Assembly: GCF_900218065.1 (NCBI RefSeq)
Contig: NZ_OBMU01000002.1
Location: forward strand, 407,670 to 471,669
DNA: 64,000 nucleotides
Direction: 5' to 3'
DNA from: Novosphingobium sp. Chol11
Lineage (GTDB): Bacteria; Pseudomonadota; Alphaproteobacteria; Sphingomonadales; Sphingomonadaceae
Both the position numbers and the translations under genes were made by a program. Within the stretch, counting starts at the first letter, position 1, and each line of letters starts with the position of its first letter. The notes beneath the pieces are model-generated. The model ran no database searches, was not told the DNA's origin, and was given only the letters and a program-made list of their open reading frames with translations. This document shows positions 55,351-64,000 of the stretch, piece by piece.

Positions 55351-55441
55351 TTCCGTTCGGGCTGAGCTTGTCGAAGCCCTTTTCTTCTTTTCAAGTGCTA
55401 TGCCTGAATAAAAGCCCTTCGACAGGTTCAGGGCGAACGGA
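55351..55441. repeat. REP-like inverted element, type I, copy 2
   Basis: Arms beginning TTCCGTTCGGGCTGAGCTTG (55351) and AAAAGCCCTTCGACAGGTTC (55410) form an inverted pair. The inner hairpins are GGGCT/AGCCC versus GCCCT/AGGGC as in copy 1. It separates the convergent DUF1489 and rpoN genes. Confidence 0.8.
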
Positions 55442-55492
55442 GGTGGGGGTGTTCTAACGAGGTGATGGCCTTCGATCGGGTGGTGGTGAGCG

Positions 55493-57001
55493 TTACGCCG
55501 CCTTTCCTTGCAGCGCTTTTTGCCGCCGCCTTTGCACCGATGAGCCGATGCCCATCGCCTCGCGATATTTGGCGACGGTGCGGCGCGCGATGTCCATACC
55601 CTTGCCGCGGAGCAGGTCGACCAGCGTATCGTCGGACAGGATCGCGTCGGCGGTTTCCGCGGCGATCAGGGCCTTGATGTGGCTCTTTACCGCTTCGGCG
55701 GAGACGGCGCCCTCACCGCCTGCTGCCGACACGCCGCTGGTGAAGAAATATTTCAATTCATAAACGCCGCGCGGGCAGGAGAGATATTTGTTGGAAGTGA
55801 CGCGGCTGACGGTCGATTCATGCATGCCGATGGCTTCGGCGACCATCTTGAGCGTCAGTGGCTTCAGGTGCGCGACGCCCTGGCGGAAGAAATCTTCCTG
55901 GCAGCGGACGATTTCGGTGGCGACCTTGATGATCGTTTTCTGCCGCTGGTCGAGCGCCTTGACCAGCCAATTGGCGCTGGCGAGGCAGTCGGCGAGCCAC
56001 GCCTTTGACGTGCGATCCTGCGGGCCGGAGGCGAGTTCGACATAATAGCTGCGGTTGATGAGCAGGCGGGGCAAGGTCGCGCTGTTGATCTCGATCGACC
56101 AGCCATCGCCTGCGGGCTTCACGAACAGGTCGGGCGTCACCGGGGGTGCGCGGTCGTTGGAATAGCGCAGGCCCGGCTTGGGATCATAGGCGCGCAGCTC
56201 GCGGATCATGTCGGCCATATCCTCTTCATCCACGCCGCAGATGCGGCGCAGTTGGGGGAGGGCTCCACGGGCGAGCAGGTCCAGATTGGCGAGCAGCTTC
56301 GCCATGCAGGGGTCATAGCGATCCGCCTCCTTGGCCTGAAGCGTCAGGCATTCGGCGAGCGATCGGGCGCCGACGCCGGTGGGGTCGAAGCCGTGGATGA
56401 CGCCCAGCACCTGTTCCGCCTGGGCAAGAGGGACGCCGAGGCCATGGGCGGTTTCGAGGAGGTTGGCCTCCAGATAGCCGGCCTCGTCGATCTGGCCGAT
56501 GAGTTGGGTCGCGATCAGCAGGTCCATGCCGAAGAGCGCATTGCGCGCCTGGTCCATCAGATGTTCCTGAAGGCCGATCTCCGGATTGGCGAAGCTGTCG
56601 AAGTCGATCGCTTCGCCGCTGCCTTGGGAGAGATCGTGACCGCCCGATCCCATGGCGCTGACGGCGCGATCGGACGGGCCATCGTCAATGAAAGTTTCCG
56701 CGCTGTAATCGACGTCGAGCGGGGCGTCGGCTTCGGCATGGCCTTGGCCGATCAGCGCGTCGATGCCGCCTGTTTCAGCGGCGAGGGCGGGAAGATCTAC
56801 CTGCGCGTCTATGCCATCGGCGGGGGGCGCTGGATCGATCGGGCCGCCCGCCTCCAGCAACGGGTTCTTTTCCAGTTCCGCCGCGACGAAGGCGTCGATT
56901 TCGAGATTGGAAAGCGCCAGCAGCTTGATCGCCTGCTGAAGCTGCGGCGTCATCACCAGCGATTGGCTTTGCCGCAGGTCGAGGCGGGGCGCGAGCGACA
57001 T
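55493..57001 (-). CDS. rpoN: RNA polymerase sigma-54 factor
   Basis: 502 residues from ATG 57001. Region I is Gln/Leu rich (SLAPRLDLRQSQSLVMTPQL, QQAIKLLALSNLEI), region II is acidic, and region III contains the core-binding part, the HTH (LTLKMVAEAIGMHESTVSRV) and the RpoN box ARRTVAKYRE at 472-481. It directs transcription from -24/-12 promoters together with enhancer-binding proteins. It follows lptB with a 51-base gap in the same direction, the conserved order in proteobacteria. Confidence 0.97.
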   Translation of the reverse strand: MSLAPRLDLRQSQSLVMTPQLQQAIKLLALSNLEIDAFVAAELEKNPLLEAGGPIDPAPPADGIDAQVDLPALAAETGGIDALIGQGHAEADAPLDVDYSAETFIDDGPSDRAVSAMGSGGHDLSQGSGEAIDFDSFANPEIGLQEHLMDQARNALFGMDLLIATQLIGQIDEAGYLEANLLETAHGLGVPLAQAEQVLGVIHGFDPTGVGARSLAECLTLQAKEADRYDPCMAKLLANLDLLARGALPQLRRICGVDEEDMADMIRELRAYDPKPGLRYSNDRAPPVTPDLFVKPAGDGWSIEINSATLPRLLINRSYYVELASGPQDRTSKAWLADCLASANWLVKALDQRQKTIIKVATEIVRCQEDFFRQGVAHLKPLTLKMVAEAIGMHESTVSRVTSNKYLSCPRGVYELKYFFTSGVSAAGGEGAVSAEAVKSHIKALIAAETADAILSDDTLVDLLRGKGMDIARRTVAKYREAMGIGSSVQRRRQKALQGKAA

Positions 57002-57052
57002 CAGCCGGTGCCTGTTTCGTCACGCCGGAGGGAGGGGCGCCGCGCAGTCATT

Positions 57053-57841
57053 TCAGAGCGAGAAATTCTCGCCCAGATAGAGGCGGCGCACCTCGGCATT
57101 GGCGACCAGTTCGGTCGGGCTGCCGGTGAAGAGCACCTGGCCGCCATAGATGATGCAGGCGCGGTCCACGATTTCCAGCGTTTCGCGGACGTTGTGGTCC
57201 GTGATGAGAACGCCGATGCCGCGTGTCTTCAACTGCTTCACAAGGTCGCGAATGTCGGCGATGGAGAGCGGGTCGATGCCGGCAAAGGGTTCGTCCAGCA
57301 GGACGATCGAGGGATTGGCGGCAAGCGCGCGGGCGATTTCGCAGCGGCGGCGTTCACCGCCGGAGAGCGCCATGGCGGACGAATTGGCCAGGCGGGTGAG
57401 GCCGAATTCATCGAGCAGCTGTGCAAGGCGGGCTTCGCGCGATGCCTTGTCCGGTTCGGCCAGTTCCAGCACCGCGCTGATATTCTGGGCGACGGTGAGG
57501 CCGCGGAAGATCGACGTTTCCTGCGGCAGATAGCCAAGGCCCAGGATCGCGCGGCGGTACATGGGAAGGCCGGTGATGTCCTGACCGTCCAGGATGATGC
57601 GGCCATGATCCGGGCGGACGAGGCCCATCACCGAATAGAAGCAGGTGGTCTTGCCCGCGCCGTTGGGGCCAAGCAGGCCGACAACCTCACCCTTCCCTAC
57701 CGTCAGAGAAACGTCGGTCAGCACCGTGCGCTTGTCATAGCTTTTGGCGATGGAAATCACCGACAGGCCGTCGCTCGATTCCTGCGCTGCCCTGCGCCTT
57801 TCGCCGTCCTGCCTATCCTGAATTACGACATCGTCCATCAC
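57053..57841 (-). CDS. lptB: LPS transport ATPase LptB
   Basis: 262 residues from ATG 57841 (57838 also possible). Walker A GPNGAGKTT at 58-66, Q-loop GYLPQETSIFRGLTV, signature LSGGERRRCEIARAL at 159-173, Walker B IVLLDEPFAGIDPL. The Q-loop and PQE...IFR sequence is diagnostic of LptB, the cytoplasmic motor that extracts lipopolysaccharide from the inner membrane with LptFG. The upstream lptC/lptA genes that usually precede it are absent: the next gene upstream is the divergent FO synthase. Confidence 0.96.
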   Translation of the reverse strand: MMDDVVIQDRQDGERRRAAQESSDGLSVISIAKSYDKRTVLTDVSLTVGKGEVVGLLGPNGAGKTTCFYSVMGLVRPDHGRIILDGQDITGLPMYRRAILGLGYLPQETSIFRGLTVAQNISAVLELAEPDKASREARLAQLLDEFGLTRLANSSAMALSGGERRRCEIARALAANPSIVLLDEPFAGIDPLSIADIRDLVKQLKTRGIGVLITDHNVRETLEIVDRACIIYGGQVLFTGSPTELVANAEVRRLYLGENFSL

Positions 57842-58082
57842 TCATCCTTGCTGCGACATGGTTAACGCCACGTAAAATAGCGGCGCGGCCGAGGCAATTG
57901 GCGAGCTTTGTGCATGGGATTGCGTCCGGGGCAAGGGGAAAATCGGCGATCCCCGCTGAAAGGCCGTTCAATGCTTGATTTGGCGCGCCACAAGGGTCAG
58001 TGCTGCATCAAGTTCAGGATCGGATTGGAGCAGGGCAAAACTGTCCGCCGCTGTACAATTCGATGCATAAGATAGGCGAGGA

Positions 58083-60392
58083 ATGAGGATGACAGAAGCC
58101 GGTACGGCGGAGGGATGGGCGCGTGCGCTGATCCCGCAGTCCGTGGAATCCTTGATGGAACAGGCCGAAGCCATGACGCTGGCGTCCTTTGGCGCGACCG
58201 TCACCTATTCGCGCAAGGTCTTCATCCCGCTGACGCATCTGTGCCGCGACGTCTGCCATTATTGCACCTTTGCCAAGGCGCCGCGCAATGCCGGGTCGCC
58301 CTATCTGTCGATCGAGCAAGTGCTGGACATCGCACGGGCGGGCGAAGCGGCGGGTTGCCGGGAGGCGCTGTTCACGCTGGGGGACCGGCCGGAGGACCGC
58401 TATGCGGTCGCCCGATCGGCGCTGGCGGGACTGGGGCATGGATCGACGCTGAGCTATCTGCGTGAGGCAGCGGCGGCGGTGCTGGCGGAAACGAGCCTGC
58501 TGCCGCATCTGAACCCCGGCATCATGGACGATGATGATCTGGCGATGCTGCGGCCCGTGGCGGCGTCCATGGGGCTGATGCTGGAAAGCACGTCCGAGCG
58601 GCTGTGCGCCAAGGGCGGACCGCATCATGGATCGCCCGACAAGGTCCCGGCGGTGCGGCTGGAGGCAATCGAAGCGGCGGGACGGGCCGGAATGCCTTTC
58701 ACCACCGGCTTGCTGATCGGCATCGGCGAAACGCGGATGGAGCGGATCGAAGCATTGATTGCGATCCGCGGTGCTCATGCGCGGCATGGCCATGTCCAGG
58801 AAGTCATCATCCAGAATTTCCGGGCCAAGGCGGACACGCGGATGGCAGGGCATGCCGAGCCGCCGCTGGAGGAGCATCTTTGGACGATCGCTGCCGCCCG
58901 GCTGATATTGGGAGCGGAGATGACGATCCAGGCGCCGCCGAACCTCCAACCCGACGGCCTCGCCGCGTTGATGCGGGCGGGGGTCAATGATTGGGGCGGC
59001 GTCTCGCCGGTTACGCCGGACCATGTGAATCCCGAAGCCCCCTGGCCGCATCTGATGGCGCTTGGCGCTGCAACGGCGGCGGCCGGGCGCGTGCTGACCG
59101 AAAGGCTGGCGGTGGGTCCGCGCTATGCCAAGGAGCCGGAGCGATGGCTGGAGCCTGCAATTGCGCTGAAGGTGCGGGGGGAAGTGGATGCCAGGGGCTT
59201 GCCGATCATCGAGCGGTGGCGCGCGGGAACGGGTGAGCCGCCACCATCGCTGCCTGCCGCCGGGGAGACGATGCAGACTGGACGAATCGAGGCCATATTG
59301 GACAAGGCGGCGTTGGGGCGCGGCCTTGAGGAAGGAGAAATGGTCGCGCTGTTCGAGGCGGCTGGTTCCGATGTCCGTCGGGTTATGGATGCCGCTGACA
59401 GACTGCGGCGCGACACGGTGGGTGATGCTGTCACCTATGTCGTCAATCGGAACATCAACTATACCAACATTTGCAGCTACCGTTGCGGCTTTTGCGCCTT
59501 TTCCAAGGGGACGGCGAAGGCCTTGCGCGGGCCTGCCTACCGGCTCGACCTGGAGGAAGTGGCGCGACGGGCAGCCGAGGCGCAGGCGCGGGGTGCAACC
59601 GAAGTGTGCCTGCAAGGCGGCATCCATCCCGACTATGACGGCCATACCTATCTGTCGATCGTCAAGGCGGTGCGGGAGGCTGCGCCGGGCATCCACATCC
59701 ATGCCTTTTCGCCGTTGGAAATCACCCATGGCGCTTCGACGCTCGGAATGGAACTGGAGCCCTATCTGACGATGCTGAAGGAAGCAGGGCTGTCCACCCT
59801 GCCCGGCACGGCGGCCGAAGTGCTGCATGAGGAGGTGCGCGCGATCATATGCCCGGACAAGGTTTCGACCGATGAATGGGTGGCGGTGATGCGGGCGGCG
59901 CATCGGGTCGGCCTGAAAAGCACGGCAACCATCATGTTTGGGCATGTGGACGACTATCGCCATTGGGCGAGGCATTTGCGCGTGGTGCGCGACCTTCAGG
60001 AGGAGACTGGCGGCTTTACCGAATTCGTGCCGTTGCCCTTCGTCCATATGGAAGCGCCGATTTGGCGGAAGGGCAAGGCGCGGTCCGGGCCGAGCTTTCG
60101 GGAGGCGATGCTTATGCAGGCGGTGGCGCGGATTGCCCTGCACGGCGCGATTTCGAACATCCAGGCGAGCTGGGTGAAGCTTGGCGAAGAGGGTGTCATT
60201 GCGGCGCTGGGAGCGGGCGTGAATGATCTGGGCGGTGTGCTGATGGACGAATCCATCACACGCGCGGCAGGCGGCGCCAACGGCCAATTGTTCGATGTCG
60301 ATCGCATGCATCGTACAGCAGAGGCGGCCGGGCGCTTTGCCAGGCAGCGCACTACGCTTTACGGGCAGGTGAGGCAGGAGGCGGCGGCCTGA
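58083..60392 (+). CDS. fbiC: Fused CofG-CofH FO synthase (FbiC-type)
   Basis: 769 residues; start ATG 58083 or ATG 58089. Two radical-SAM halves. The CofG half has Cys54, Cys58, Cys61 (CRDVCHYC) and the CofH half has Cys464, Cys468, Cys471 (CSYRCGFC), both CX3CX2C. Together they form 7,8-didemethyl-8-hydroxy-5-deazariboflavin (FO) from tyrosine and 5-amino-6-ribitylaminouracil. Such a fusion is standard in actinobacteria; it is less common in alphaproteobacteria. Other F420 genes (cofC, cofD, cofE) are not in the window. It is divergent from lptB and followed by a CitE-like gene. Confidence 0.95.
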   Translation: MRMTEAGTAEGWARALIPQSVESLMEQAEAMTLASFGATVTYSRKVFIPLTHLCRDVCHYCTFAKAPRNAGSPYLSIEQVLDIARAGEAAGCREALFTLGDRPEDRYAVARSALAGLGHGSTLSYLREAAAAVLAETSLLPHLNPGIMDDDDLAMLRPVAASMGLMLESTSERLCAKGGPHHGSPDKVPAVRLEAIEAAGRAGMPFTTGLLIGIGETRMERIEALIAIRGAHARHGHVQEVIIQNFRAKADTRMAGHAEPPLEEHLWTIAAARLILGAEMTIQAPPNLQPDGLAALMRAGVNDWGGVSPVTPDHVNPEAPWPHLMALGAATAAAGRVLTERLAVGPRYAKEPERWLEPAIALKVRGEVDARGLPIIERWRAGTGEPPPSLPAAGETMQTGRIEAILDKAALGRGLEEGEMVALFEAAGSDVRRVMDAADRLRRDTVGDAVTYVVNRNINYTNICSYRCGFCAFSKGTAKALRGPAYRLDLEEVARRAAEAQARGATEVCLQGGIHPDYDGHTYLSIVKAVREAAPGIHIHAFSPLEITHGASTLGMELEPYLTMLKEAGLSTLPGTAAEVLHEEVRAIICPDKVSTDEWVAVMRAAHRVGLKSTATIMFGHVDDYRHWARHLRVVRDLQEETGGFTEFVPLPFVHMEAPIWRKGKARSGPSFREAMLMQAVARIALHGAISNIQASWVKLGEEGVIAALGAGVNDLGGVLMDESITRAAGGANGQLFDVDRMHRTAEAAGRFARQRTTLYGQVRQEAAA

Positions 60393-60433
60393 TCTGCTTT
60401 GCCAAGCCGTGCCGGTGACGATAAGGCGTGGGG

Positions 60434-61309
60434 ATGATTAAGGGAATGGAAGCCAGGCGGCCGATGCGTTTGCGGTCATTATTGTTCGTGCCGGGTGATC
60501 GGCCCGAACGGATGCGCAAGGCCCTGAACAGCGGCGCCGATGCCTTGATCCTGGACCTTGAGGATTCAGTGGCGCTGGCTGGCAAGGCGGCGGCTCGCAC
60601 GGAAATCGCGGCCTTTCTGAAGGAAGCGGCGGATGGCGAAACCCTGTTGTTCGTGCGCGTCAACCCGCTCGACGGCGGTCTTACAGACGCCGATCTGGAT
60701 GCAGTCGTGCAAGCGGGTCCGGCGGGGATCATGCTGCCCAAGGCTGAAGGTGCCGCGTCGATCAAGGGTTTGGACGAGCGGCTGCGGCAGCGCGGTGATG
60801 ATCGCGCGCTGATCCTGCCGATCGCGACGGAAACGCCCAAGGCGCTGTTCCGGCTGAGTGAATATGCCGATGTGCCGGAGCGGCTGGCTGGCCTTACCTG
60901 GGGCGCGGAGGATCTGCCCGCGGCAGTCGGCGCGCTGACCGCCCGGCATGCCGATGGCAGCTACACGCCGCCCTATGAAATGGCGCGCGCGCTTACCCTG
61001 TTCGCCGCAAGCGCGGCAGGGGTGCTGCCGATCGAGACGGTATATCCGGCCATTCGCGATCTGGAGGGGCTCGCCGCTTATGCGCAGCGCGGCGCGCGCG
61101 ACGGCTTTCTGGGCATGATGGCCGTGCATCCCGATCAGGTGCCGGTGATCAACACGGCCTTCACCCCATCGGAAGAGGAAGTCGCCCGTGCCCAGGCAGT
61201 GGTCGATGCATTTGCCGCCAATCCTGGCGCGGGCGTGCTGACGCTGGATGGCAAGATGATCGACCGGCCGCACCTGATAAAGGCGCAGGCGCTGCTCGCC
61301 CGCTGTTGA
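60434..61309 (+). CDS. HpcH/HpaI aldolase / citrate lyase beta (CitE-like) protein
   Basis: 291 residues from ATG 60434 (an alternative ATG at 60446 would shorten it by 4). It has the CitE TIM-barrel pattern: RSLLFVPGDRPERMRKALNSGADALILDLEDSVA, LLFVRVNPL, GPAGIMLPKAE, LILPIATETPKALFRL, LTWGAEDLPAAVG, PIETVYPAIRDLEGL, and FLGMMAVHPDQVPVIN. The conserved metal-binding Glu and Asp positions are in place. Family enzymes split or form malyl-CoA- or citramalyl-CoA-like esters. It starts 41 bases after the FO synthase, so cotranscription is possible, but a link to FO is unproven. Confidence 0.92.
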   Translation: MIKGMEARRPMRLRSLLFVPGDRPERMRKALNSGADALILDLEDSVALAGKAAARTEIAAFLKEAADGETLLFVRVNPLDGGLTDADLDAVVQAGPAGIMLPKAEGAASIKGLDERLRQRGDDRALILPIATETPKALFRLSEYADVPERLAGLTWGAEDLPAAVGALTARHADGSYTPPYEMARALTLFAASAAGVLPIETVYPAIRDLEGLAAYAQRGARDGFLGMMAVHPDQVPVINTAFTPSEEEVARAQAVVDAFAANPGAGVLTLDGKMIDRPHLIKAQALLARC

Positions 61310-61360
61310 ACCACCGCCAGTCAGCTTGACGGCCTATCTCCCATATGGGAGAGGCGGGGC

Positions 61361-62473
61361 ATGGGTTCTCTCTGGGCCGATCAGAACGAGCTGTTCCTGC
61401 CGCTGGTGGACGGAATTCATGAAAGCCCGCCTTTTGGCGCTTTCATCCGTAATCTCGTCAGCCGCACCTATGCGCGGCGGGCCTTTCTGATCATTTCACT
61501 GGCCAATGCCATGCCGGAACAGGAGCCCACGGTGATCCACATCGCCGCGCCGCGTGCATCTCAGGAACCGCCGCTCGATTTCCGCCGACTCGAAGCATTG
61601 CGTCTGCATCCTTATGGATCGCTGCGTCCAGGGCGCGTCTATGCGCTGGATGAGATGCTCAACTATGATAATGCAGGCGAACTGGCGCGGCAGCGCGAGG
61701 CGCTTAATGAGATGAATATCCGCTATGGCCGCTGGTTGCGTGTCGCGGCGGGCGGCGTGGCGGACGCGCATTTTCTGCTGGTCCGGGAACGGGAGGATTT
61801 CTCTGCCTCCGCCGTCGCCGTGTTGTCTAGCATCGCCCCCCATTTCGCCGCAGCCTTGCGGACTTTGGTGGCCCTGATCGAGGCGCGGTTGCAGGTGGCG
61901 ATGGCGCAGGCCGCGCTCGCGCGGCTGGGGGTGGCGCAGTTGGCGTTCGATTGGGGTGGCCGGGTGATGGCGGCCGATCCAGCGGCGGATGCGATGCTGA
62001 GCTTCACCATGAAGCCCGGCCCAAGTCCGGAGCGGCGGCTGCAATTACTGCCCGACACGACTCATGCGCTCAACCGGGCTTGCGCGGAAATGGCGTCGGC
62101 ACCGCCGGGCGCGACCCGGGTGATCCGCATCGATGAGAGCCGGGATCTGGACCTGCTGCTGCGGAAATCCGATCTGGCGTTGAGCGAACCTTGCGCCTTG
62201 CCTGCGGTGATCGGCATCGTGCGGACTCCGAGGCGCGAAGCGGCGCAGGCGGCGGTGGGCACCCTGGCGGCATTGCACGGACTGTCGAGCAGCGAAGCGG
62301 CGCTCGCCCATGCATTGAGCTTGGGGGAGAGCATCGTCAGCGCGGGTGAGCAGCTGCGCCTGACCAGCGAAACGGCGCGCAACTATTCCAAGCGAATCTA
62401 TGAAAAGACGGGCGCGAAGGGGCAGGCCGACCTGGTCCGGCTGATCCTGACGGGGCTTGCTCCCTTCGCCTGA
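61361..62473 (+). CDS. LuxR-type helix-turn-helix regulator
   Basis: 370 residues from ATG 61361 behind GGAGAGGCGGGGC. The C-terminal 65 residues are a LuxR HTH: GLSSSEAALAHALSLGESIVSAGEQL, LTSETARNYSKRIYEKTGAKGQADLVRLIL. The N-terminal 290 residues form a PAS/GAF-like sensory region (VADAHFLLVREREDFSASAVAVLSSIAPHFAAALRTLV), typical of an alphaproteobacterial group with no AHL signature residues. Target genes are unknown; the neighbouring CaiB gene starts 157 bases downstream. Confidence 0.9.
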   Translation: MGSLWADQNELFLPLVDGIHESPPFGAFIRNLVSRTYARRAFLIISLANAMPEQEPTVIHIAAPRASQEPPLDFRRLEALRLHPYGSLRPGRVYALDEMLNYDNAGELARQREALNEMNIRYGRWLRVAAGGVADAHFLLVREREDFSASAVAVLSSIAPHFAAALRTLVALIEARLQVAMAQAALARLGVAQLAFDWGGRVMAADPAADAMLSFTMKPGPSPERRLQLLPDTTHALNRACAEMASAPPGATRVIRIDESRDLDLLLRKSDLALSEPCALPAVIGIVRTPRREAAQAAVGTLAALHGLSSSEAALAHALSLGESIVSAGEQLRLTSETARNYSKRIYEKTGAKGQADLVRLILTGLAPFA

Positions 62474-62629
62474 TCAGGCGCAGGGTGCGGCGAATTTCCA
62501 TGGCCTTGAAACAGCAGAAATATCTCCCTTTCCCTGCAAGTTTCGCGGCCTCTTGTCTGGCGCTTTGACGGAAAAGTGGATAAGGGGCCGCCCAACGCTA
62601 CGCATATCAATTTGGAGGGGCAGGCGACC

Positions 62630-63871
62630 ATGAGCAGTAACAAGGCAGCCCTTGAAGGCATTCGCGTCATCGACATGACCCGCGTTCTCGCAGGGCCCAT
62701 CGGCGCGCAGATACTGGGCGATCTGGGCGCGGACGTGATCAAGGTGGAACGCCCGGGCGTCGGCGATGATGGACGCGTCTACGGCCTTGCCGAGGTGAAG
62801 GGCAAGGACGGGATGAATGTCCGCCAGGCGGGCTTTTTCGCGGCGGCGAACCGCAACAAGCGGTCGATCACGCTCAACCATAGCAAGGCTGAAGGCCAGG
62901 AAATCCTGCGCAAGCTGGTGCAGGGCGCCGATGTGCTGATCGAAAATTACAAGGTCGGCGATCTCAAGCGTTTCGGACTGGATTATGAGAGCCTGAAGGC
63001 GATCAACCCGCGCCTCATCTATTGTTCGGTGACCGGTTTCGGGCAGACGGGGCCGATGGCGGCGCGGCCTGGCTATGACGGCCTGTTCCAGGCTACCGGC
63101 GGGATGATGGCGGTCACCGGTATTCCGGAAGGGCAGCCTGGGGCTGGGCCGCTCAAGGCCGGTCCTAGCCTGGTGGATTTCATCACGGGCCATAATGTGG
63201 CTATTTCCATTCTTGCCGCGCTTCAGCATCGTAACCAGACTGGTGAAGGGCAGCATATCGATATCGCCCTTCTGGATAGTTCGGTGGCGATGATCAGCCA
63301 TATCATGCAGGATTATCTGCTGAGCGGCGTTACGCCGCCTCGGCTCGGCAATGGCGGCAATGGCGGCGGGCCTGCGGACCTTATCCATACCAAGGACGGC
63401 ATGCTGTACCTGACGGCGGGGGGTGACGAACATTGGCGTCGCCTGACGGTGCTGATGGGGCAGCCTGAACTCTACCAGGACCCGCGCTTCGACGAGAATT
63501 ACAAGCGGGGCAAGTTGAACCGGCTCGAATTGATGGACATCATCAATGAGTGGAGCCGTGGTTTCACTTCGGAAGAGCTTCAGGCGAAGTTCGATGAGGT
63601 GAGCATTCCCGCCGCGCGCTACAATGAACTGCCAGAAGTGTGGGAAGATCCGCAGGTGCAGCATCGCGGCTTGCGGGTGACGACGCCGCATCCATGGTCC
63701 GAGACTGGGACCATCGACCTGATCGCCAGCCCGCTGGCCAATATGTCGGAATCTCCGGCGACGATCCGCCGTGCGCCGCCCCTGCTTGGCGAACATAGCG
63801 CCGAGGTGCTGGGCGAACTGGGCTATGACGCGGCGCACATCGACGAATTGCGAGAGATGAAGATTATCTGA
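62630..63871 (+). CDS. CaiB/BaiF-type CoA-transferase
   Basis: 413 residues from ATG 62630, preceded by GGAGGGGCAGGCGACC. It is a family III CoA-transferase: GIRVIDMTRVLAGPIGAQILGDLGADVIKVE, RNKRSITLNH, and the catalytic-Asp region ARPGYDGLFQ (Asp150). The later segment SVAMISHIMQDYLLSGVTPPRLGNGGNGGGPADLIHTKDG is characteristic. It moves CoA between carboxylic acids and CoA esters without a free enzyme-CoA phosphate step. The substrate is open; the neighbouring CitE-like lyase may provide one. Confidence 0.94.
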   Translation: MSSNKAALEGIRVIDMTRVLAGPIGAQILGDLGADVIKVERPGVGDDGRVYGLAEVKGKDGMNVRQAGFFAAANRNKRSITLNHSKAEGQEILRKLVQGADVLIENYKVGDLKRFGLDYESLKAINPRLIYCSVTGFGQTGPMAARPGYDGLFQATGGMMAVTGIPEGQPGAGPLKAGPSLVDFITGHNVAISILAALQHRNQTGEGQHIDIALLDSSVAMISHIMQDYLLSGVTPPRLGNGGNGGGPADLIHTKDGMLYLTAGGDEHWRRLTVLMGQPELYQDPRFDENYKRGKLNRLELMDIINEWSRGFTSEELQAKFDEVSIPAARYNELPEVWEDPQVQHRGLRVTTPHPWSETGTIDLIASPLANMSESPATIRRAPPLLGEHSAEVLGELGYDAAHIDELREMKII

Positions 63872-63882
63872 TCTGCCAGGAT

Positions 63883-63905
63883 CCCGGCGGTTTCCGGCCG
63901 CCGGG
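63883..63905 (+). terminator. GC-rich hairpin after the CoA-transferase
   Basis: CCCGGCGG and CCGCCGGG (63883-63890, 63898-63905) pair around TTTCCGG, 11 bases after the stop. Followed by CGCATTTATC, so no T-run. It may be a weak first terminator. Confidence 0.45.
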
Positions 63906-63965
63906 CGCATTTATCGCGACACTATGCAGGCCATTATTGGGCCTGACTGGGCGCGAACTGGGCTT

Positions 63966-63999
63966 GGGGGTAAAGCTGGTCAGCTTTACCCCCTTTTAT
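63966..63999 (+). terminator. Strong intrinsic terminator
   Basis: GGGGGTAAAGCTG (63966-63978) and CAGCTTTACCCCC (63981-63993) form a perfect 13-bp stem with a 2-base spacer, followed by TTTTATC. It lies 95 bases after the CoA-transferase stop on the plus strand and so ends that unit, perhaps in tandem with the hairpin at 63883. Confidence 0.85.
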
Positions 64000-64000
64000 C

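Noticed and set aside
57968..58204. 78-residue minus-strand frame overlapping the start of the FO synthase
   Set aside because: It overlaps the well-supported FO synthase coding region and has no ribosome site or motif.

Overview
The window reads as chromosomal DNA of a sphingomonad-type alphaproteobacterium (Sphingobium, Novosphingobium or Sphingomonas-like). This is inferred from the high GC content, the dense gene packing with many ATGA stop/start overlaps, two large TonB-dependent receptors, a DUF1489 gene, an rpoN-lptB pair, and intergenic inverted elements built around a CTTCGACAAGCTCAGG-like core. No rRNA, tRNA, phage, insertion sequence or CRISPR array was seen.

The left half (about 1-29 kb) is accessory catabolic DNA. 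A plus-strand operon (1-5.4 kb) carries a phosphotransferase tail, a nitronate-monooxygenase-like flavoprotein, a crotonase, an NTF2-like protein, two short-chain dehydrogenases and an EstB-type serine hydrolase. A GPH-type transporter follows. A minus-strand operon (7.3-12.2 kb) holds a TauD-type dioxygenase, a Coq4-like protein, an N-acyl-D-amino-acid-deacylase-like amidohydrolase and a GlcD-like FAD oxidase. It diverges from a regulator with two TetR units in one chain, and a 21-bp palindrome lies between them. Then come a second transporter, two further TetR regulators, a thiolase, and a PAS hybrid histidine kinase. From 21.4 to 28.4 kb is a second locus with a paralogous amidohydrolase, a VOC protein, a second Coq4-like protein and a TonB-dependent receptor with an EF-hand-like loop. 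An XRE regulator coupled to a 54-residue ORF lies upstream of the receptor. The two Coq4-like/amidohydrolase pairs are the best candidate for an undescribed pathway: uptake, hydrolysis, CoA-dependent beta-oxidation-like steps, and an unassigned Coq4-type step. The substrate cannot be read from sequence.

From 28.6 to 36.7 kb, a MaoC hydratase precedes a YdeP-type molybdopterin oxidoreductase. That gene is translationally chained to a cytochrome c lipoprotein, a caa3-like oxidase (subunits II, I, III, a small membrane protein and another cytochrome c) and a convergent CtaG. This looks like a self-contained route from an unknown oxidisable substrate to oxygen.

The right half is mostly housekeeping: a B12-riboswitch-controlled TonB receptor, a LysR regulator divergent from malate synthase G, chromate resistance (chrBA), a LMW phosphatase with a HerA-like ATPase, PEP carboxylase, two lipoproteins, cyclophilin, MgtE, DUF1489, RpoN, LptB, a fused CofG-CofH FO synthase, a CitE-like lyase, a LuxR-type regulator and a CaiB-type CoA-transferase followed by a strong hairpin terminator. 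Several intergenic gaps carry REP-like paired hairpins whose arms show compensatory base changes.
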